A DNA stretch of 64,000 nt from Prostheceraeus crozeri (GCA_907163375.1 CAJQUW010001043.1:914501-978500), one strand, 5' to 3'. Shown: positions 10,922-23,738, counted from the stretch's first letter. The notes: generated by a model not told the origin, from the letters alone. Program-made: numbers and translations.

Positions 10922-12315
10922 GTAAGTTCCTGATAAACTTTCTAATTTACTATAACTTACAACTTCACACGTTAACGTAAAACCATAGGATGCGCTATAT
11001 CTGCGCACCCTGGGTGTTGGTCGAACTAACAAAAAATACTTCCAAATTCCATGGTTAGTAGTGAAAACCAGTTGAGGGAACACACACCTCTTTCCAGCAT
11101 ATACAATATTGTCTTAAGCGCTTATCTCACTACACACGTGTTTATAATGTTACATCGGAAGGCAGGTGATTTCTGCTATTTGTGTAGAATATCTATCGGT
11201 AAAGCAAGTTATCGTTAGAAACCGAATAGCGTAATCCCGAACATCAGTAGACAATAATTCGACATTCAATAATACTGTTCCAATATCAAGCTCATTTACG
11301 GATATTTTGGGTAAACTTTGGGGTCACTATTCAGTCTAAGTGACTCACACAGAGCACCATGTATCTACACTTATAATTTTGTTTTATGATTAAAATTTCT
11401 GCAATTCCTGCAAGCGTCCAAATAAAAATGAACACATCTACTCATGCTAATCTGATATCCTCCCTCGATTTCGCCGCCTATGCGTGACCCGCGTACGTGG
11501 TTGCCCACTAAGTCTTATCGATTTCAATCTGTCTGTACTCATCTTCCCTGCCACATGAGTTGCTCATGGATGATAGTCGTCCGACTTTGAGGATGTGCAG
11601 TGGCCCAACTACGAAAAGGTCGACGTTGACTTCGCTTCGCTTCCTGCTCGTTTTACGTTGTCGTCTCTCCTGTTGTACTCGTTGTGGCAGCCTAAAAACG
11701 ACTCACGGTCGCAGCAAATAGCGAAGAGACGACCGGCAACAACTAACGATGGATGCGGTTGCAAAAGCATGCATGTGAGGAGGTGTTTGTCATGGTGAGT
11801 ATGGGAAAGGAGATAAAAATCCCCACAATGATAACTTATTGAGGTTAAATTCAACTTGCGCGTGTGTCTGACCAGGATTCCTCCACCTTCCAGAAGACCA
11901 CTTTTTCATGAACTTCAGGGTAAGTGGAACATTTCGTCTCGAAAGACCATAGACCACATGATCAGCAAGAAAACAGTCCTAGTCAGCGTATTAATTTTCA
12001 GTGCTCAAAAATAGTGCGAAATTTACTTATTTTTAGTGATGAACTAATTTTCTTGGTACGATGACTAGATTCTTTCTCGTGAGATTTGGTCCACGGATAG
12101 TCGAGAAGAATTTTCCTCTTACCCTGAAGGATTTGTATCTTAAAGACATAATTAATCGGACGTCCTGTTCAAAAGCCATGTGATCTAAAGTACAAAAGAA
12201 GGCTTATTTTATGCAAAGGTTTTTTTGATTTTGAAACCAGATTTATTGTAGGAGAACAATTGAAAAATAATGCGAAATACACTTTAACAAAATTGCCTGG
12301 TCGACTATAACTTAT

Positions 12316-12720
12316 TCACAAAATGACCTTGATATTCTGAAAGAAACAATAAGAGGCAAAATCAGTGAAACAAAGCGGAAAGAAATTAAGATGGGAGTCC
12401 GGATTCGCTAAGATCTTGGTCACCCACATTGGCCCCCATATGTAGTAGCAAGCATGGGCGTTGGCACGCTGTAAACAAAGACTCAGTCTTCCGTGAATGC
12501 TTCTGTTTATTCCATCACGTGAGGACACTGTTTGAAAGGATAGGCGAGAGCCAATTCTTTGGAAGACTGATCGAGCATTCTTACCCCAAGTGCCGTAAAC
12601 GGAAACTGCCAACGGCTCACAGTGCCACCCCAGTTCAACACACTTCGGGTAGTTCTCACTTCTCCTCCGGTTCTCAGCCAAATCAGGAGCAGACTCTGAG
12701 GTGACTCTCGCTGACAACAA
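12316..12720 (-). pseudogene. LINE ORF2 C-terminal fragment
   Basis: The minus-strand reading CVELGWHCEPLAVSVYGTWG, then SRLS and IHGRLSLCLQRANAHA, resembles the conserved tail after the reverse transcriptase in a group of invertebrate LINE ORF2 proteins (C..LGW.C.PLAVE.YG.WG ... LYGRLN..L.RANAR). Only the last ~110 residues remain, so it is a 5'-truncated copy. The assignment rests on memory of that tail. Confidence 0.55.
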
Positions 12721-13780
12721 TGAGTTAGAATTTAGCGGATGTCACCGTCAGATCGAGCTCGTAACTTATAGCTCTTTAAATTATATGTGTATGCAATCAT
12801 CAGTCATGTCATAGTCATCGAAAGCCAGGACAAAAAAACGCAGAGCAGCCTGATGTGCTGTATTTCAGCTTGTTCAGCCATTCTAGATATTTTTAGCTAG
12901 CTTGAGCCATTCCGAGGGGTACTGACGACCACTTGTAGGGCGAAACTACCACGGCTGCCAAGGAATTTTCGTACTTAGAATGTTCAAGTCTGAGGACATC
13001 TTACTATGCCCAAGCGAACTGGCATTCTGCAATTTTTATGAAAAAGGGAATTAGTGAGAAAATAAGCTCAATTTATGTTCGCCAAAAACCTTTCCAATAC
13101 TAGAATTGGACATGAAACGCTTCTCGACAACATTTAACGGACAAGAGCTAATAAATCCTGGACATTCCAAATAGTATCATGAGTAAAAATCATGTCTGGT
13201 TCAATTTGCTGATTGAAGAAACATCGTTCTATATACGATCATTCAACGCACTCTTGACCTAGCGGCTTGAGCATCCATACGTTTTCACAAGACGGTAGTT
13301 GCTAAAAGTAATCGTTAATTATTGGTAAAACTCGCAGATTTGTAGCTGAACTTGTACTAATCTGCATCAGTTTGCATCTGCAGATAGTTGCAAGCATTGT
13401 TAAACTAGTGACTAAGAAATCTAGCCTCTTGGAAGAGACATAGCACAGAAAACAGCTGATATTGATGAGAGTCATGCGGAAGGTAAATGCAGCAATTGAG
13501 ACAAAGCTGCAGCGCCTCATTTTGATTGGCTGTTGCAATCTCTTTCTGCGACTTAATTGGAGTAAGCGCTACTTTATATTTCGAAAAGACTGGTGACTTC
13601 AACTGGAAAATTCAGGGTGTTCCAATAAGTAGATTTTCCTAGATTTTTGATATGTTGATAAAGGATTTTTTCTCTACAAGATGAACCCACTCTTGTAACT
13701 ATTGCAATTTGTGGCGGGTTGAGGTGTAATTCGCTGTAGATTGCCTGGTTTTTTTGCCGTTAATTGTTTTTGGAAGTAAC

Positions 13781-14748
13781 ATGCCTAAACGACGAATACC
13801 CGATATCGATCGCAATCGTCTGATTGACACCTACCTATCTGTCAAAGATTTGGCAGATTCACTTCATGTGAATCAACGATCTGCCTATCGAATAATTCAG
13901 CAATTTAAGCAATCAGGCAAACGTGAAGCGTCACAATCTGGTGGTGCTCCTCCACGAAAAATTTCTCCAGAAATGGTGGATGAACTAATTTCGTTTATTG
14001 AAACGAAACCGACTGCCACGTTGGTAGAAATGAAGAACTACATTTTCCAGCTCCATGGAATATCTGTATTCATCACGACGATCATGCGTTAATATTATAA
14101 TCGACACGAGCGGTTCCCTTCAAGTGGAGCTTTCGTAAAAATAGAGCGCAGGGATTACGCTGAGTGGATGATGGGCGTTGGTGCTGAAAAGATACTAGTA
14201 AATACCGACGAATGCGGTTTCAATCTATGGACAGTCGGAACACAGGGACGTTCGGCAGGTGAAACACGAGCGGTGAGAATGGTGGAGGGAAATCGATGTC
14301 CGAATTAAACTGTATCGCTGCATCTTCACAATTTGGCCTCGTTCATTTCACCTTCATTGAGGGTGGAATGACTAAGGATGCATACTCATCGTTCATCAGT
14401 GAAGTTTCCTCATTACTGAAGGATGATGACATTGTGATTATTCAAGACAATGCCCCATCACATATAGATGTGCCACGCTTTGATGATTTCCATACCGCAT
14501 TCTCTCTTCCGCGATATTCGCCGTTCTTGAATATCACTGAAAATGCCATTTCTTACCTCAAAAGCACAGTAAAACGCCAACTTTCATCTCCGGACGTCCA
14601 AAGATCAATTTGAAGCTACCATGTGGCACGACAGCAAGGCATTGCACTGCAGAGACTTCGCCTGAACATTCTGAGAGAAATAATTGAAAATAATTTGCCC
14701 ATGCTATCACACCGGCAAAATGTTCTAGATGGTTCGCGCATTCACTGA
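13781..14748 (+). pseudogene. Tc1/mariner-superfamily (IS630-like) transposase pseudogene
   Basis: The N-terminus is a helix-turn-helix region (RNRLIDTYLSVKDLADSLHV and RSAYRIIQQFKQSG). The catalytic triad is visible: Asp in NTDECGF (14207-14209), Asp in QDNAPSH (14446-14448) and Glu in ITENAI (14539-14541), with 30 residues between the last two. LPRYSPFLN precedes the Glu, as usual. It is broken by in-frame stops at 14090-14092 and 14611-14613 and a frameshift near 14290-14296. The frame resumes after the second stop and ends at 14748. The length matches an almost complete transposase of ~320 residues. Terminal inverted repeats could not be identified. Confidence 0.85.
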
Positions 14749-15289
14749 CATATATAAGCAGATGTCGTGAATTCGAGGATATTTTGAGTTAGTTTTTAAT
14801 ACAATAAATTCATTTTTGGAATGTTGCATTCTTGTATAAGACTTTAAAACACTATCCTACGAATAGGGCCATACATAAAATGCTTTTGATTTGTTTAAGG
14901 ATCCCTTTAAATTCGTAATTCTTTTACGGCAATGACTGTACACATAGAAGATATGACTATTCTTGATGAAACAATGCTCGCGACTGGCCACTTGAAGGTA
15001 TGCAAAAACATAAAGATTATCTAAACGTATGCTATACACATAGAAATCTGAAGAGTTTGGAGTTAATTACACTGTTCAACATAAAAATTGTTTTCTGGCT
15101 AAAAGACATTGTTTCTCGGTAAATCAAGTGCGCTGATCACGAATTTGAACTTAGTTTTTGTCCTTGACCTCTAGTTTTCTTTCTATACATGTACATGTTT
15201 TTTATGTCCACAAGTCGGTTCATACCTTAAGTCTCAGATATTCTAACTTGCGCCTGAACGTTCATCTCGGCATTGCGTGCACTAGCACC

Positions 15290-15315
15290 ACTGATGACGT
15301 AATTGTCACGTGCCA
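15290..15315 (+). promoter_or_regulatory. Possible promoter of the 15.4-kb element
   Basis: It contains a CRE-like TGACGTAA at 15294-15301 and an E-box CACGTG at 15308-15313, in a short CpG-rich stretch about 130 bp before the ATG at 15439. Suggestive only. Confidence 0.3.
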
Positions 15316-15438
15316 TTGAGACGCACGCGCACACAGGCTTGCTAGACGGTGGAACACAGCTCACCCGAGCAAACCCTTACATTGAAATCTAACGACACAA
15401 GTCGATCCATTTTAGAGTTTTATGATTTTCGTCGCAAC

Positions 15439-17109
15439 ATGTCGCGCTCCTGCAAACGGTCACCGAACAGTTTCTGTTACATATGTGGAGAATATATTTT
15501 GAGAGGTCGAGAACAAGCAATTACTCCTACGATAGAGGAAGCATACGAGAAATACTTTTAGTGCAAATTGGGTGATCAAGACAAGCCCTGGTCTCCACAC
15601 AAGTGCTGTTCCAACTGCGCAGTTACATTGCGAGGGTGACTGCATGGCACTCGTAAAGCAATGCCGTTTGCCATTCCGATGGTTTGGAGAGAACCCAAAG
15701 ATCATACGACCGACTGCTACTTCTGCTTGACTAATGTCAGTGGAATCAATTCCAGAAATAAGAAGAATTTCAGCTATCCTAACTTGAATTCAGCTTTACG
15801 ACCCATTGCTCACAACGAAGATCTACCTGTTCCGACTCCGCCTAAGAAATTCGATGCAGCAGAGCAGTCAGGAACGAGTGGCAGTGAGCCAGATGGTGCA
15901 GCGGTGGATGCGGAATACGAACCTCCAACTCATTCGACCACACCACATCTCATAACGCAGGGTGAGCTTAATGACCTGACTCGTGACCTCAGTCTCTCTA
16001 AGAACCAGGCAGAACTGTTGGGTTCTCGTCTGAAACAGTGGAACTTACTTGCCTCAGGCACAATCATATCTTCATTTAGAAGTCGTCAGAGCAACTTATC
16101 ATCTTTCTTCGACATGCAAGACACACTTTGTTACTGCCATGACATTGATTCTTTGTTCCAAGTGCTTGGCGTAGCTCATAAGTCAGAAGAATGGCGATTG
16201 TTCATTGACAGCTCCAAGCTGAGTTTGAAGGCAGTTCTGCTCCATGTAGGGAACAAGCTCCCTTCTGTTCCTGTCGGACATGCAGTGCACATGAAAGAGT
16301 CCTACCACAATCTTGAGACACTGTTACAAAAGATCGAATATTCAAAGCATCAGTGGGTCATTTGTGGTGATCTGAAGGTCATCGGGCTACTACTTGGCAT
16401 GCAAAGCGGATACACGAAGTACTGCTGCTTTCTGTGTGAGTGGGATAGTCGGGCAAGAGAACTTCACTATGTCAAACGAGACTGGCCACGACGAGACCAG
16501 CTACGGCCTGGTCATAAGAATGTTCGCTACCAACCACTTGTAAATCCAAGAAAGATACTGCTCCCGCCCCTGCACATCAAACTCGGGCTCATGAAAAATT
16601 TTGTGAAGGCGATGGACCCAACCAGTGACGGTTTTCAGTATTTACAGAGAAAATTTTCACGCATCAGTGAGGCAAAGTTAAAGGAGGGTATCTTTGTTGG
16701 TCCACAGATTCGTCAGTTGATGTTGGACAGCAATTTCGACGAATCGTTGAATGTGAATGAATTGGAAGCATGGAAAGCCTTCAAGTCAGTTGTAAACCAT
16801 TTCTTGGGCAACACTAAGGCAGCCAATTACGAACAGCTGGTTGATGATCTTCTTCGTTCTTACAAACAGTTAGGCTGCAACATGTCTCTCAAGATACACT
16901 TCCTTCATTCGCACCTGGATTTTTTTCCTGCCAACCTTGGGGATTTTAGCGACGAACACGGAGAGAGATTCCACCAAGAAATCAGCTACATGGAAAAACG
17001 CTACCAAAGCAAGTTGAGTCCGCACATGTTGGCAGACTACTGTTGGACTTTGCAGAGAGAATCACCAGAGACCGCGTACAACAGAAAAAGTTTAAGAAAG
17101 AACTTTTAG
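15439..17109 (+). pseudogene. Recurrent uncharacterised invertebrate zinc-binding protein, near full length
   Basis: The frame runs from MSRSCKRSPNSFCYICGEYI to RKSLRKNF with no intron, about 556 codons. It has two in-frame stops, TAG at 15559-15561 and TGA at 15637-15639, the latter in a place where relatives usually have Trp. From 15661 it is open for 482 residues. The N-terminus holds a four-cysteine module (CYIC ... CCSNC) like a ZAD/THAP-type finger, then CYFCLTNVSG. The core has LFIDSSKLSLKAVLLH, WVICGDLKVIGLLLG, YCCFLCEWDSRA and LPPLHIKLGLMKNFVKA, and the end has LGDFSDEHGERFHQEI and MLADYCWTLQRE. I recognise it as a family seen in many copies in invertebrate genomes with no assigned function. 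The order D ... D then CxxC ... E suggests an RNase H-like transposase fold; this is inference. Confidence 0.75.
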
Positions 17110-17203
17110 CTGCATCATGGTAAAGGTTTGCAATGACTTTTTTGCTCTCCTTTGTTTTGTGTGAAGCAGTAAGTAAATCTGCTGATGTCATATATTGTAA
17201 AGG

Positions 17204-17215
17204 CAAATAAATGCA
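17204..17215 (+). terminator. Possible polyadenylation signal
   Basis: An AATAAA in GGCAAATAAATGCAG lies about 95 bp after the stop of the zinc-binding protein copy, the right distance for its own poly(A) signal. Confidence 0.35.
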
Positions 17216-17360
17216 GAATGCATGATATTTTTGTTTTTGATTTTAATACAGTGAATAGCAAGGCGGTAAACTAGTGATCGAAAACGGGCAATATGACTAA
17301 AATTACTATAAGAAAGGATTCAAGGAAAAATGGACTTGATCTTATTCTAATAAAGATCAG

Positions 17361-17572
17361 GGCCCTTGTGCAGTCCCCCCACATTTTCAATGCTGCCCAT
17401 GTATTAGGGTTAGTGCTATGGTCTGGGTAAGGATTTAGGGTTAGGATTTTGGATTGTATGTATTTAGTTTTAGGGTTAGTTTTAGGTTAGGTTGGGGCCT
17501 AAGTTTTACCCTGACCCAAACCCCAACCCTGACATCATGGAAAATGTCGGGGCGGGGGACTGCACAAGAGCC
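17361..17572. mobile_element. 212-bp hAT-like MITE with TTAGGG-like interior
   Basis: The left end GGCCCTTGTGCAGTCCCCC and the inverse of the right end GGCTCTTGTGCAGTCCCCC match except for one base. Both continue to ACATTTTC and ATG. The flanks AAGATCAG (17353-17360) and AAAATCAG (17573-17580) match 7 of 8, like an 8-bp hAT target duplication. The interior holds degenerate TTAGGGTTAG units and, near the right, CCCTGACCC and CCCCAACCC. No coding capacity. Confidence 0.75.
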
Positions 17573-17599
17573 AAAATCAGTGTTTTTTTTCAAAATCAT

Positions 17600-19440
17600 A
17601 ATCCTAAATATTGACCGTAGAAAAAAAGTAGAGGTCCTAGGAAAAAACGGTCAACGGATTTGTGATCAGCGGCACAGAATTAGCAGGAAACGACTAATTT
17701 CATTTAGGAAACAGACAAAAAGTCAAAAAATGTTGAACAGTGTTATCAATACATTCGCAAGAATAACAAAAATAAATATTCGATTTCTAATCATGCAAAA
17801 AGATCCATTGATGTTATTATAGAAATACCACAGATATCTGCACTCAAGTATGCAAATTTTGTCAACTGTGGAACAATGGATGGAGATATCTTCATTTCAT
17901 CAATGTATTTTTGATTAATTGCGTGATTGAGAAATTGGCATCAAGTATGGAAAATTTGACAACAGCTATGGGAAAAGGTATATAATGGCATGTCTTGATT
18001 GAATGATAATGAGCTAATATACGAGTATACCCAATACTTCCAATTATTACACTCTACCTTCTTTATTAATCAGTATAAAAATCTAGGGTTGATTCTGGGC
18101 GTTCGTAAATCTGCTGTTAAATGGAAATTGTCCATTTAATTTTGTACTTCATTTTCAAGTAATTTTATTTTTAAACATCGAATCAACTCGTGTCGAAAGC
18201 TATGTATTCACATCACTTCTGCTATTCAAAGATTCTGAGCATTTAATGTATCTTCTAAAATTAATGGATGATATCTATGTATCTTTGTATAAAAAGATAC
18301 AATATAATATTAATAATTGATCAGTCTAAAAGCATTTTTTCATGTATATATGACAACTCATCTCAACCTCAGCTTGATAATATCACACCTAGCATCTCTT
18401 TCTACTCACAAACATGAAAAATTGACACTGTCGTGTTGGGTTAGACTCATTTGCCTCATTTTCTGATTTTCCTATCATTCGAAATCTGTCAGATTTGAGA
18501 CAAGAGGGAGAGAGCAATTAGCAACAATATTGGTTTCATTTCTTAAGATCACGACCTGTAGCAGGCTTTAACTCTGTCACAATATACTAGTTCTATTTGC
18601 AGTTATCAACTCATCATGGTAAGCAAACATTTAAATGAAAAATACTAAACGTGATCTTTTAAGTTTGTTCTAGTTACTACAATCGTTAAATCGTTCCATA
18701 AAAGCTGTGTGGGTACAGAACAAAAATCGAACTGAAAGTTCAGAACTAAATGGCCAGTGGCCAAATCTAACAATTGCATGAACTTCCAAGCTAAAACAAG
18801 ACTGTTCGATTTTCTGAGCGTCGACAGGCTTGTGCCCTGTCTTCACCATAACCGGTCAAAACGAGCTTCGGTATGATCACCAGTAGACTGACCACATATC
18901 GCACCTGGCTGCACCAGCCTTAAATTGTTCTAAATGAAGTTTACATTTGAGTTGCTTGACTAGATCTTAAGAATTCTTACAAGTGAACTTAGATTACGAA
19001 CTAATACAGGTAATTGTGACTATCGAGATTTCCTATGTAGGTTGACCTATGATAGGTCCTATTACCCGACAGAGGTGCTGATGATGATCTCCTAACTGAT
19101 CAGATGGCACGAATGACGCAAAAACATGATTTTGTGTAAACTTCAATTAATTTCGTAACATTCCCTTTCCTTACCAAATTTATTTATTAACCCAACGAAT
19201 ACCTACGATGATAATATAATTACGACGTACAGCTAGCAGTAACTGCTTCGGGAATAAAAAAACAGGGACAATTGGACCGATGCACCGGCACAGGCTTAAT
19301 TGCTGAGCTCATGGTAAACTCTGAGTACGTCCTATATGGTGCCCTTGTCGCTAATGGAATGCTCTTACTTGTTTTGCGATCTTTAGGCTATGGCATACAT
19401 TTCCCATTCGTTAAATAAAATGGATAATGGTATTTCGCAG
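17600..19440. other. No gene seen
   Basis: AT-rich. A 122-codon frame from 17454 runs through the MITE and is not credible. Nothing else is supported. Confidence 0.5.
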
Positions 19441-19444
19441 TTCC

Positions 19445-19650
19445 ACTGTGGTCTCCGTGGCACAGTGGTTAAGTGCTTGGCCTAGCGATCTTTTGGTCTA
19501 GAGGTCTAGCCCCGAAGGTGTCATTGGAAGTCGTCAGGAAGGGCATCTGGACTAAAAGTACTACAACGCTTCATAAGTCTGACTATGTCAGCACCGTCCA
19601 AGCCCCAAGTATGGGGTGTAGTGACGCAAAAGCTTCATCAAAAGCCTCAC
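19445..19650 (+). repeat. tRNA-derived SINE, copy 4
   Basis: It reads TGGTCTCCGTGGCACAGTGG (box A), then GAGGTCTAGCCCCG (damaged box B), GTCATTGGAAGTCGTCAGG, GAAGGGCATCTGGAC and the tail CAAGCCCCAAGTATGGGG plus GACGCAAAAGCTTCA. It is the closest relative of copy 1 and about as long. Confidence 0.82.
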
Positions 19651-20964
19651 TGATGACAGCCTGACGAGAGGAATTTATCATTTTCTGCTGTTTTTTGCTG
19701 TGGTTAATCATGGGTTCCACTAATGAGTAGCGACGGTTATTCAGTACGCGAGTCATTGAAATAGAATTTTCAAATCACATTCGTACAATAACATGCATGA
19801 AGAGACGTCCTAAAATGTATCACTTTCAAATTTCTGTAGTTGAAAGCTCTTCATACACAATAATAATAAAGATAATGTCTGTCAAGAATAGATAACATCA
19901 GATACATCAGAACTGCGAATATTTTTTCATCTAAGAGAAGAGTAAAGATTGAGAGAATTGCCTGGAATGCGTGAATGTGTTCGGTGTTGCGAGGAGGCGC
20001 AAAATGCCTGGAGTTAAGTGTCGTCGTCAATTATGGCTCAAGTCAACGTTTGTAAGTGGAAAACTGGTCATTCTCTACTACCTCCATGAAGCTAAGATGA
20101 TAATTAAAGGCTAGTGACTGAGGATCGTCAGTTGTAGAAATTGATTGTTATGCCTCTGAACTCACATTCGTCTACTATATTCCTGTTTTGTTGCATCGGA
20201 CACGCAGTCATTCATCTCACAACGTCGACAACTTTCAAACGTTAAGATCACCGACTCAGCTGGGATTGAGTTCAGATATGTTCAAATTAGACCTTCTCTT
20301 TCTCCCGTATGAACTAATAAATGTTTGATGTTTCTTACTTTGAAAGATGTCTAGGAAGCACTGTTGACATTTACAAGCATTAATTATATAGAATCTCGCG
20401 CATTCATCTTACTGGGTCATCATATTAGAGTACTGAAGATTGACATGAAAGCAGATGAGCTAATTTTGATATCTGAATCCTATAAATGATGATGCAAAAA
20501 CAGTGTAGACGGTAACCAAAAGCATGATGGATGCCATCAAATACCTAACATGATGATTAAATTCCTCTGGATTCACAAAATTGAAAAATCACGAACAGTC
20601 AACAGCTGCACTTATATATGGCGTATCTAAGTAAATAGAATAATCAAATATTGAGTTGCATCCTCAGTTGAAAAATGGAAACAAATCTGTGTTTAAAGTG
20701 ATATTTAATGAATGCCCGTCGAAATTTCATTAAACTTGCTAATTGCAAACCTCGTATCAAAGTAAATGAGATAGAAGTTTTAACTGCTAAATTCCGACAT
20801 ACTCACAAAGCTTTCAAAGAAAAGTGCTCTTCACGCAATATTTCTCAAAATTGAACTCATCTACTTAGCTTCCGTACTCTACTAGGTATGCGAACTTGAG
20901 CATTATCTTGTTGGTGTTCGCGCATTAATGATGGTGCTTCTGTAGTCTTTGTATTCAAGAGAAA

Positions 20965-21147
20965 ATGTCGCCTTCGTTATTCAGGGAGTTTCAGATGTCG
21001 AAGCGAAGCGACCCAGCGCTGTTGAGGCAGGGGTTTATGATTATTCCCGCATTTGCCGCAACAGCGTACGCAATAACTGTTCCCGATTGTATTGCATCTT
21101 TCGACTTTGAGCAGACCATCATGTCGGTGAAAATTTGCAAGATTTAG
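20965..21147 (+). other. CpG-richer 60-codon frame, unknown
   Basis: The frame MSPSLFREFQMSKRSDPALL ... FDFEQTIMSVKICKI sits in a locally CpG-richer patch. A weak donor-like TCG|GTGAAA follows at 21126. It could be a small exon, but no family is recognised. Confidence 0.18.
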
Positions 21148-21544
21148 ATAGCAAGGGAAATAAATAGCAACTTGGCTAAGATATTCTAACTTTTACATCA
21201 TATATAAAAGCTAGAATGGTTAATATATTATATTAACAAACAATACATAACATCGGTACAGATTCGAATATTCGAAAAGTGTCGTTAAGAGGTTTGTGTT
21301 AAATAGAGGTCGTGCTGATTAGCAATTTATCAGCATCATAATCTTGTCGAGGAGTGTTGGGAATATTATCATTTTATGCTCATCTTGTGCACGTTTTGAA
21401 ATCATGCTTATGTCGCGTCAAGTTTCACCATCAAAAATTTATTAACTGCATGCATCTAGTGTACACCTAAGATTTCTAGGACTTAAAATTTTTTAACTAC
21501 CTACTAAACATATTAACAAGTAGAGGTGCACCGGACTTCAAATA

Positions 21545-22150
21545 AAACATGATTGCTGAATAATAATAATAATAAGACTGTATGCCAGTACAAAGAGCGG
21601 TACATGGGAACGTTGCACAGAGCATCATGACAATGATGAAAATTTAACAAAGGAATTGTTGTGGAAGGCTAGCAATTTTCGATGACGAAGAATACTATCA
21701 TTGGCATCTCTCATAATAAAAATAGTCGGCGAGAGGATGACAATCCACATTCAAAACAATTTTCCACATGAGGCGGACACAAACTTTGCTGAGCACAACA
21801 CCAAGGGAGGGTTACAGGAAGCGCTGCACCGACGTTTCACAACTCTATCTAGCCGTACAAGTTTATAAAAATCTGAACGCTTGAGGTCACAAATAACTGG
21901 CCAGGACAAAGCAATATGAGACAACAACAGACCAGTATATACAGGCTTGCCTTAAAATTCCATCCGAATTACAATTGTATAGAAGCCTTTTAACAATCGA
22001 TATAGATCGACAGCATCTGGCGTAAAGAAATTTAAATTGGTAATCCCACGACAAGTCTTTGGAAAAAAAGACGCCGAGGATCTTGAGGATCTCAACTTCC
22101 TCAATAGATGAACTTCCCATGTTTGCAATTAAGTCATCAAAAAGGTATTC
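21545..22150 (-). pseudogene. CR1/L2-type LINE 3' fragment
   Basis: The minus-strand reading EVEILKILGVFFSKDLSW followed by a Cys- and Leu-rich stretch matches the FLGL.....LSW segment just after the reverse transcriptase fingers in jockey/CR1-group LINEs. The same segment is at [12 protein letters not shown] in the intact LINE at 32 kb. A run of AAT units at 21561-21576 probably marks its 3' end. Heavily decayed and 5'-truncated. Confidence 0.65.
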
Positions 22151-22199
22151 ATCATTGCTAAATATTGCATTACATGACTTCTATTAATCAATATAATCT

Positions 22200-23550
22200 T
22201 CCAATTCATCATTTCATTTTATTAAAAATTGGCTTCATATAATTCTGCACTGAAAAAAGCAATATAAAAGGTAGATAATACACTTTGTATAAATCATACG
22301 CAGATATATACATACATGTATTTTCCCATTATTGAGCAGTTTTTTTACTTCTGTAAAGTTCGACTTAGCATCTATGGTCAATATAGGCAGATGTTCTTTT
22401 AAGGTTATTATGAGATAATCATCATGCATTCCAATTTTTCAAATAATGAGTATAATCAACATGAATTACGAAAAAGTTTGGCTTTCTCTTAGGTAAACGC
22501 AAATGAATCAGTTGTCTAGAATATGGCACTAGGTGTGAAGGAAACATCATTGAATTAATCGATTATCATGATGAACAACGGAAGCAACAACTTAAGTGAA
22601 ACCAATGCACGTAGTATTTCCATATTTTTCAATGTAAGTATTTCATTTCTGATTGCTTTTTCCTATCACAGGATATGTTCCAATGAAAAGATTTATCAAT
22701 TTGTTTATTAAGTGACTTCCACCGGCTAATTTCCGAAATTTCACTCACGTTTAGGAATACCAAATCCGTGGATAACCCAAAAAAAGATACTCCTGTGTGT
22801 GTTTTTATAATCACTGCTAAATGCATTGTTAAGTTAAAAGATGCAAAGTCAGCGTCAATGCTTGAAGGGGAGTAATCAAATGATGTCAAATGAGAAATCC
22901 TCCACAAATTCTTTATCAATAAAGTCATGACTTTGGGAAAGACTTTAATGCTTATAAAATGCCAAGTGACTACAAAATTTCATTTTTCAAAAAAAGAATA
23001 TCGAAAAGAAAACGCAATCAACTAACTGACTTCATGAGTACTGAATAACTTCTCTTCTTCCGCAGATTTTCTTTTTATCATCAATATTGGACGTCAATCA
23101 GAGATACATCCTACTTCAATTTTCTCAGTCTGCTAACGTAGGTTGTCTATAATTAGATATTGATTTCACACTTTAAGAAACTACTCAAAAGCGATAAGGC
23201 TAAACTGAAGAAATGAGTACAACATCGCAATTAGAAACCAAGTCGAGTAGGAAGTAGCGATCGAAATGTGAACAAAATGATATCTAACTCAAGAAATTTT
23301 GAGACTTCATGTAATCGGTACACCTGAATGTGAAATGTACACAGCTTGAGTTTTAAAATGGCTACTCTCACTGCATTTGGTATATCCTTGGTCGTAACGA
23401 GAACCGCATGTCGAGGCATCGCGGTTGGATTCTTTAGAAAAATACATTTCTATAGCAAAGAAAGTGGGTAATTCTAGCTATTATTATTTCTTACAGTAGT
23501 ATCGCATACATTTCATTTTTGCTTACAGCTATTACCGATATGTAAGAAAT
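22200..23550. other. PGK downstream flank, no exon found
   Basis: This stretch directly follows PGK exon 8 on the minus strand. I looked for the expected next residues (GLDxGPES, WNGPxGVFE, GGGDTA, STGGGASLE) in reverse complement and did not see them. Confidence 0.45.
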
Positions 23551-23558
23551 CAGCTCAC

Positions 23559-23738
23559 CATGTGACCATCAGGAATTCCGCTCGATACAGTGGCCGTACC
23601 AACTTTCGCGTCCTCTGCAAACTTGTCACCAGTTACAAAATCAGAGGGCAAATGGATCTTAACATTCTTTGACTTGGCAATATCCATCACTTTTTTTACT
23701 GTTTGTGATCCGGGTTCGTCGAACAGACTGCTCCCAAT
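23559..23738 (-). CDS. PGK: PGK exon 8 (last one found)
   Basis: 180 nt, exactly 60 codons, encoding [20 protein letters not shown] through [11 protein letters not shown]. It ends at ATG|GTGAGC, a normal donor, so the transcript is expected to continue to a further exon, which was not seen. Confidence 0.95.

Noticed and set aside
11595-11798. CpG-richer 67-codon frame ending at ATGGTGAGTATG
   Set aside because: The donor-like site falls at the stop, the frame matches nothing and a second frame is equally open; could be a 5' UTR exon but unsupported.
13613-13640. CAGGGTGTTCCAATAAG as left inverted repeat of the mariner-like element
   Set aside because: No inverse partner was found downstream of 14748, so the end cannot be claimed.
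17454-17822. 122-codon plus-strand frame
   Set aside because: It runs through the TTAGGG-like MITE interior and low-complexity DNA; no protein-like composition.
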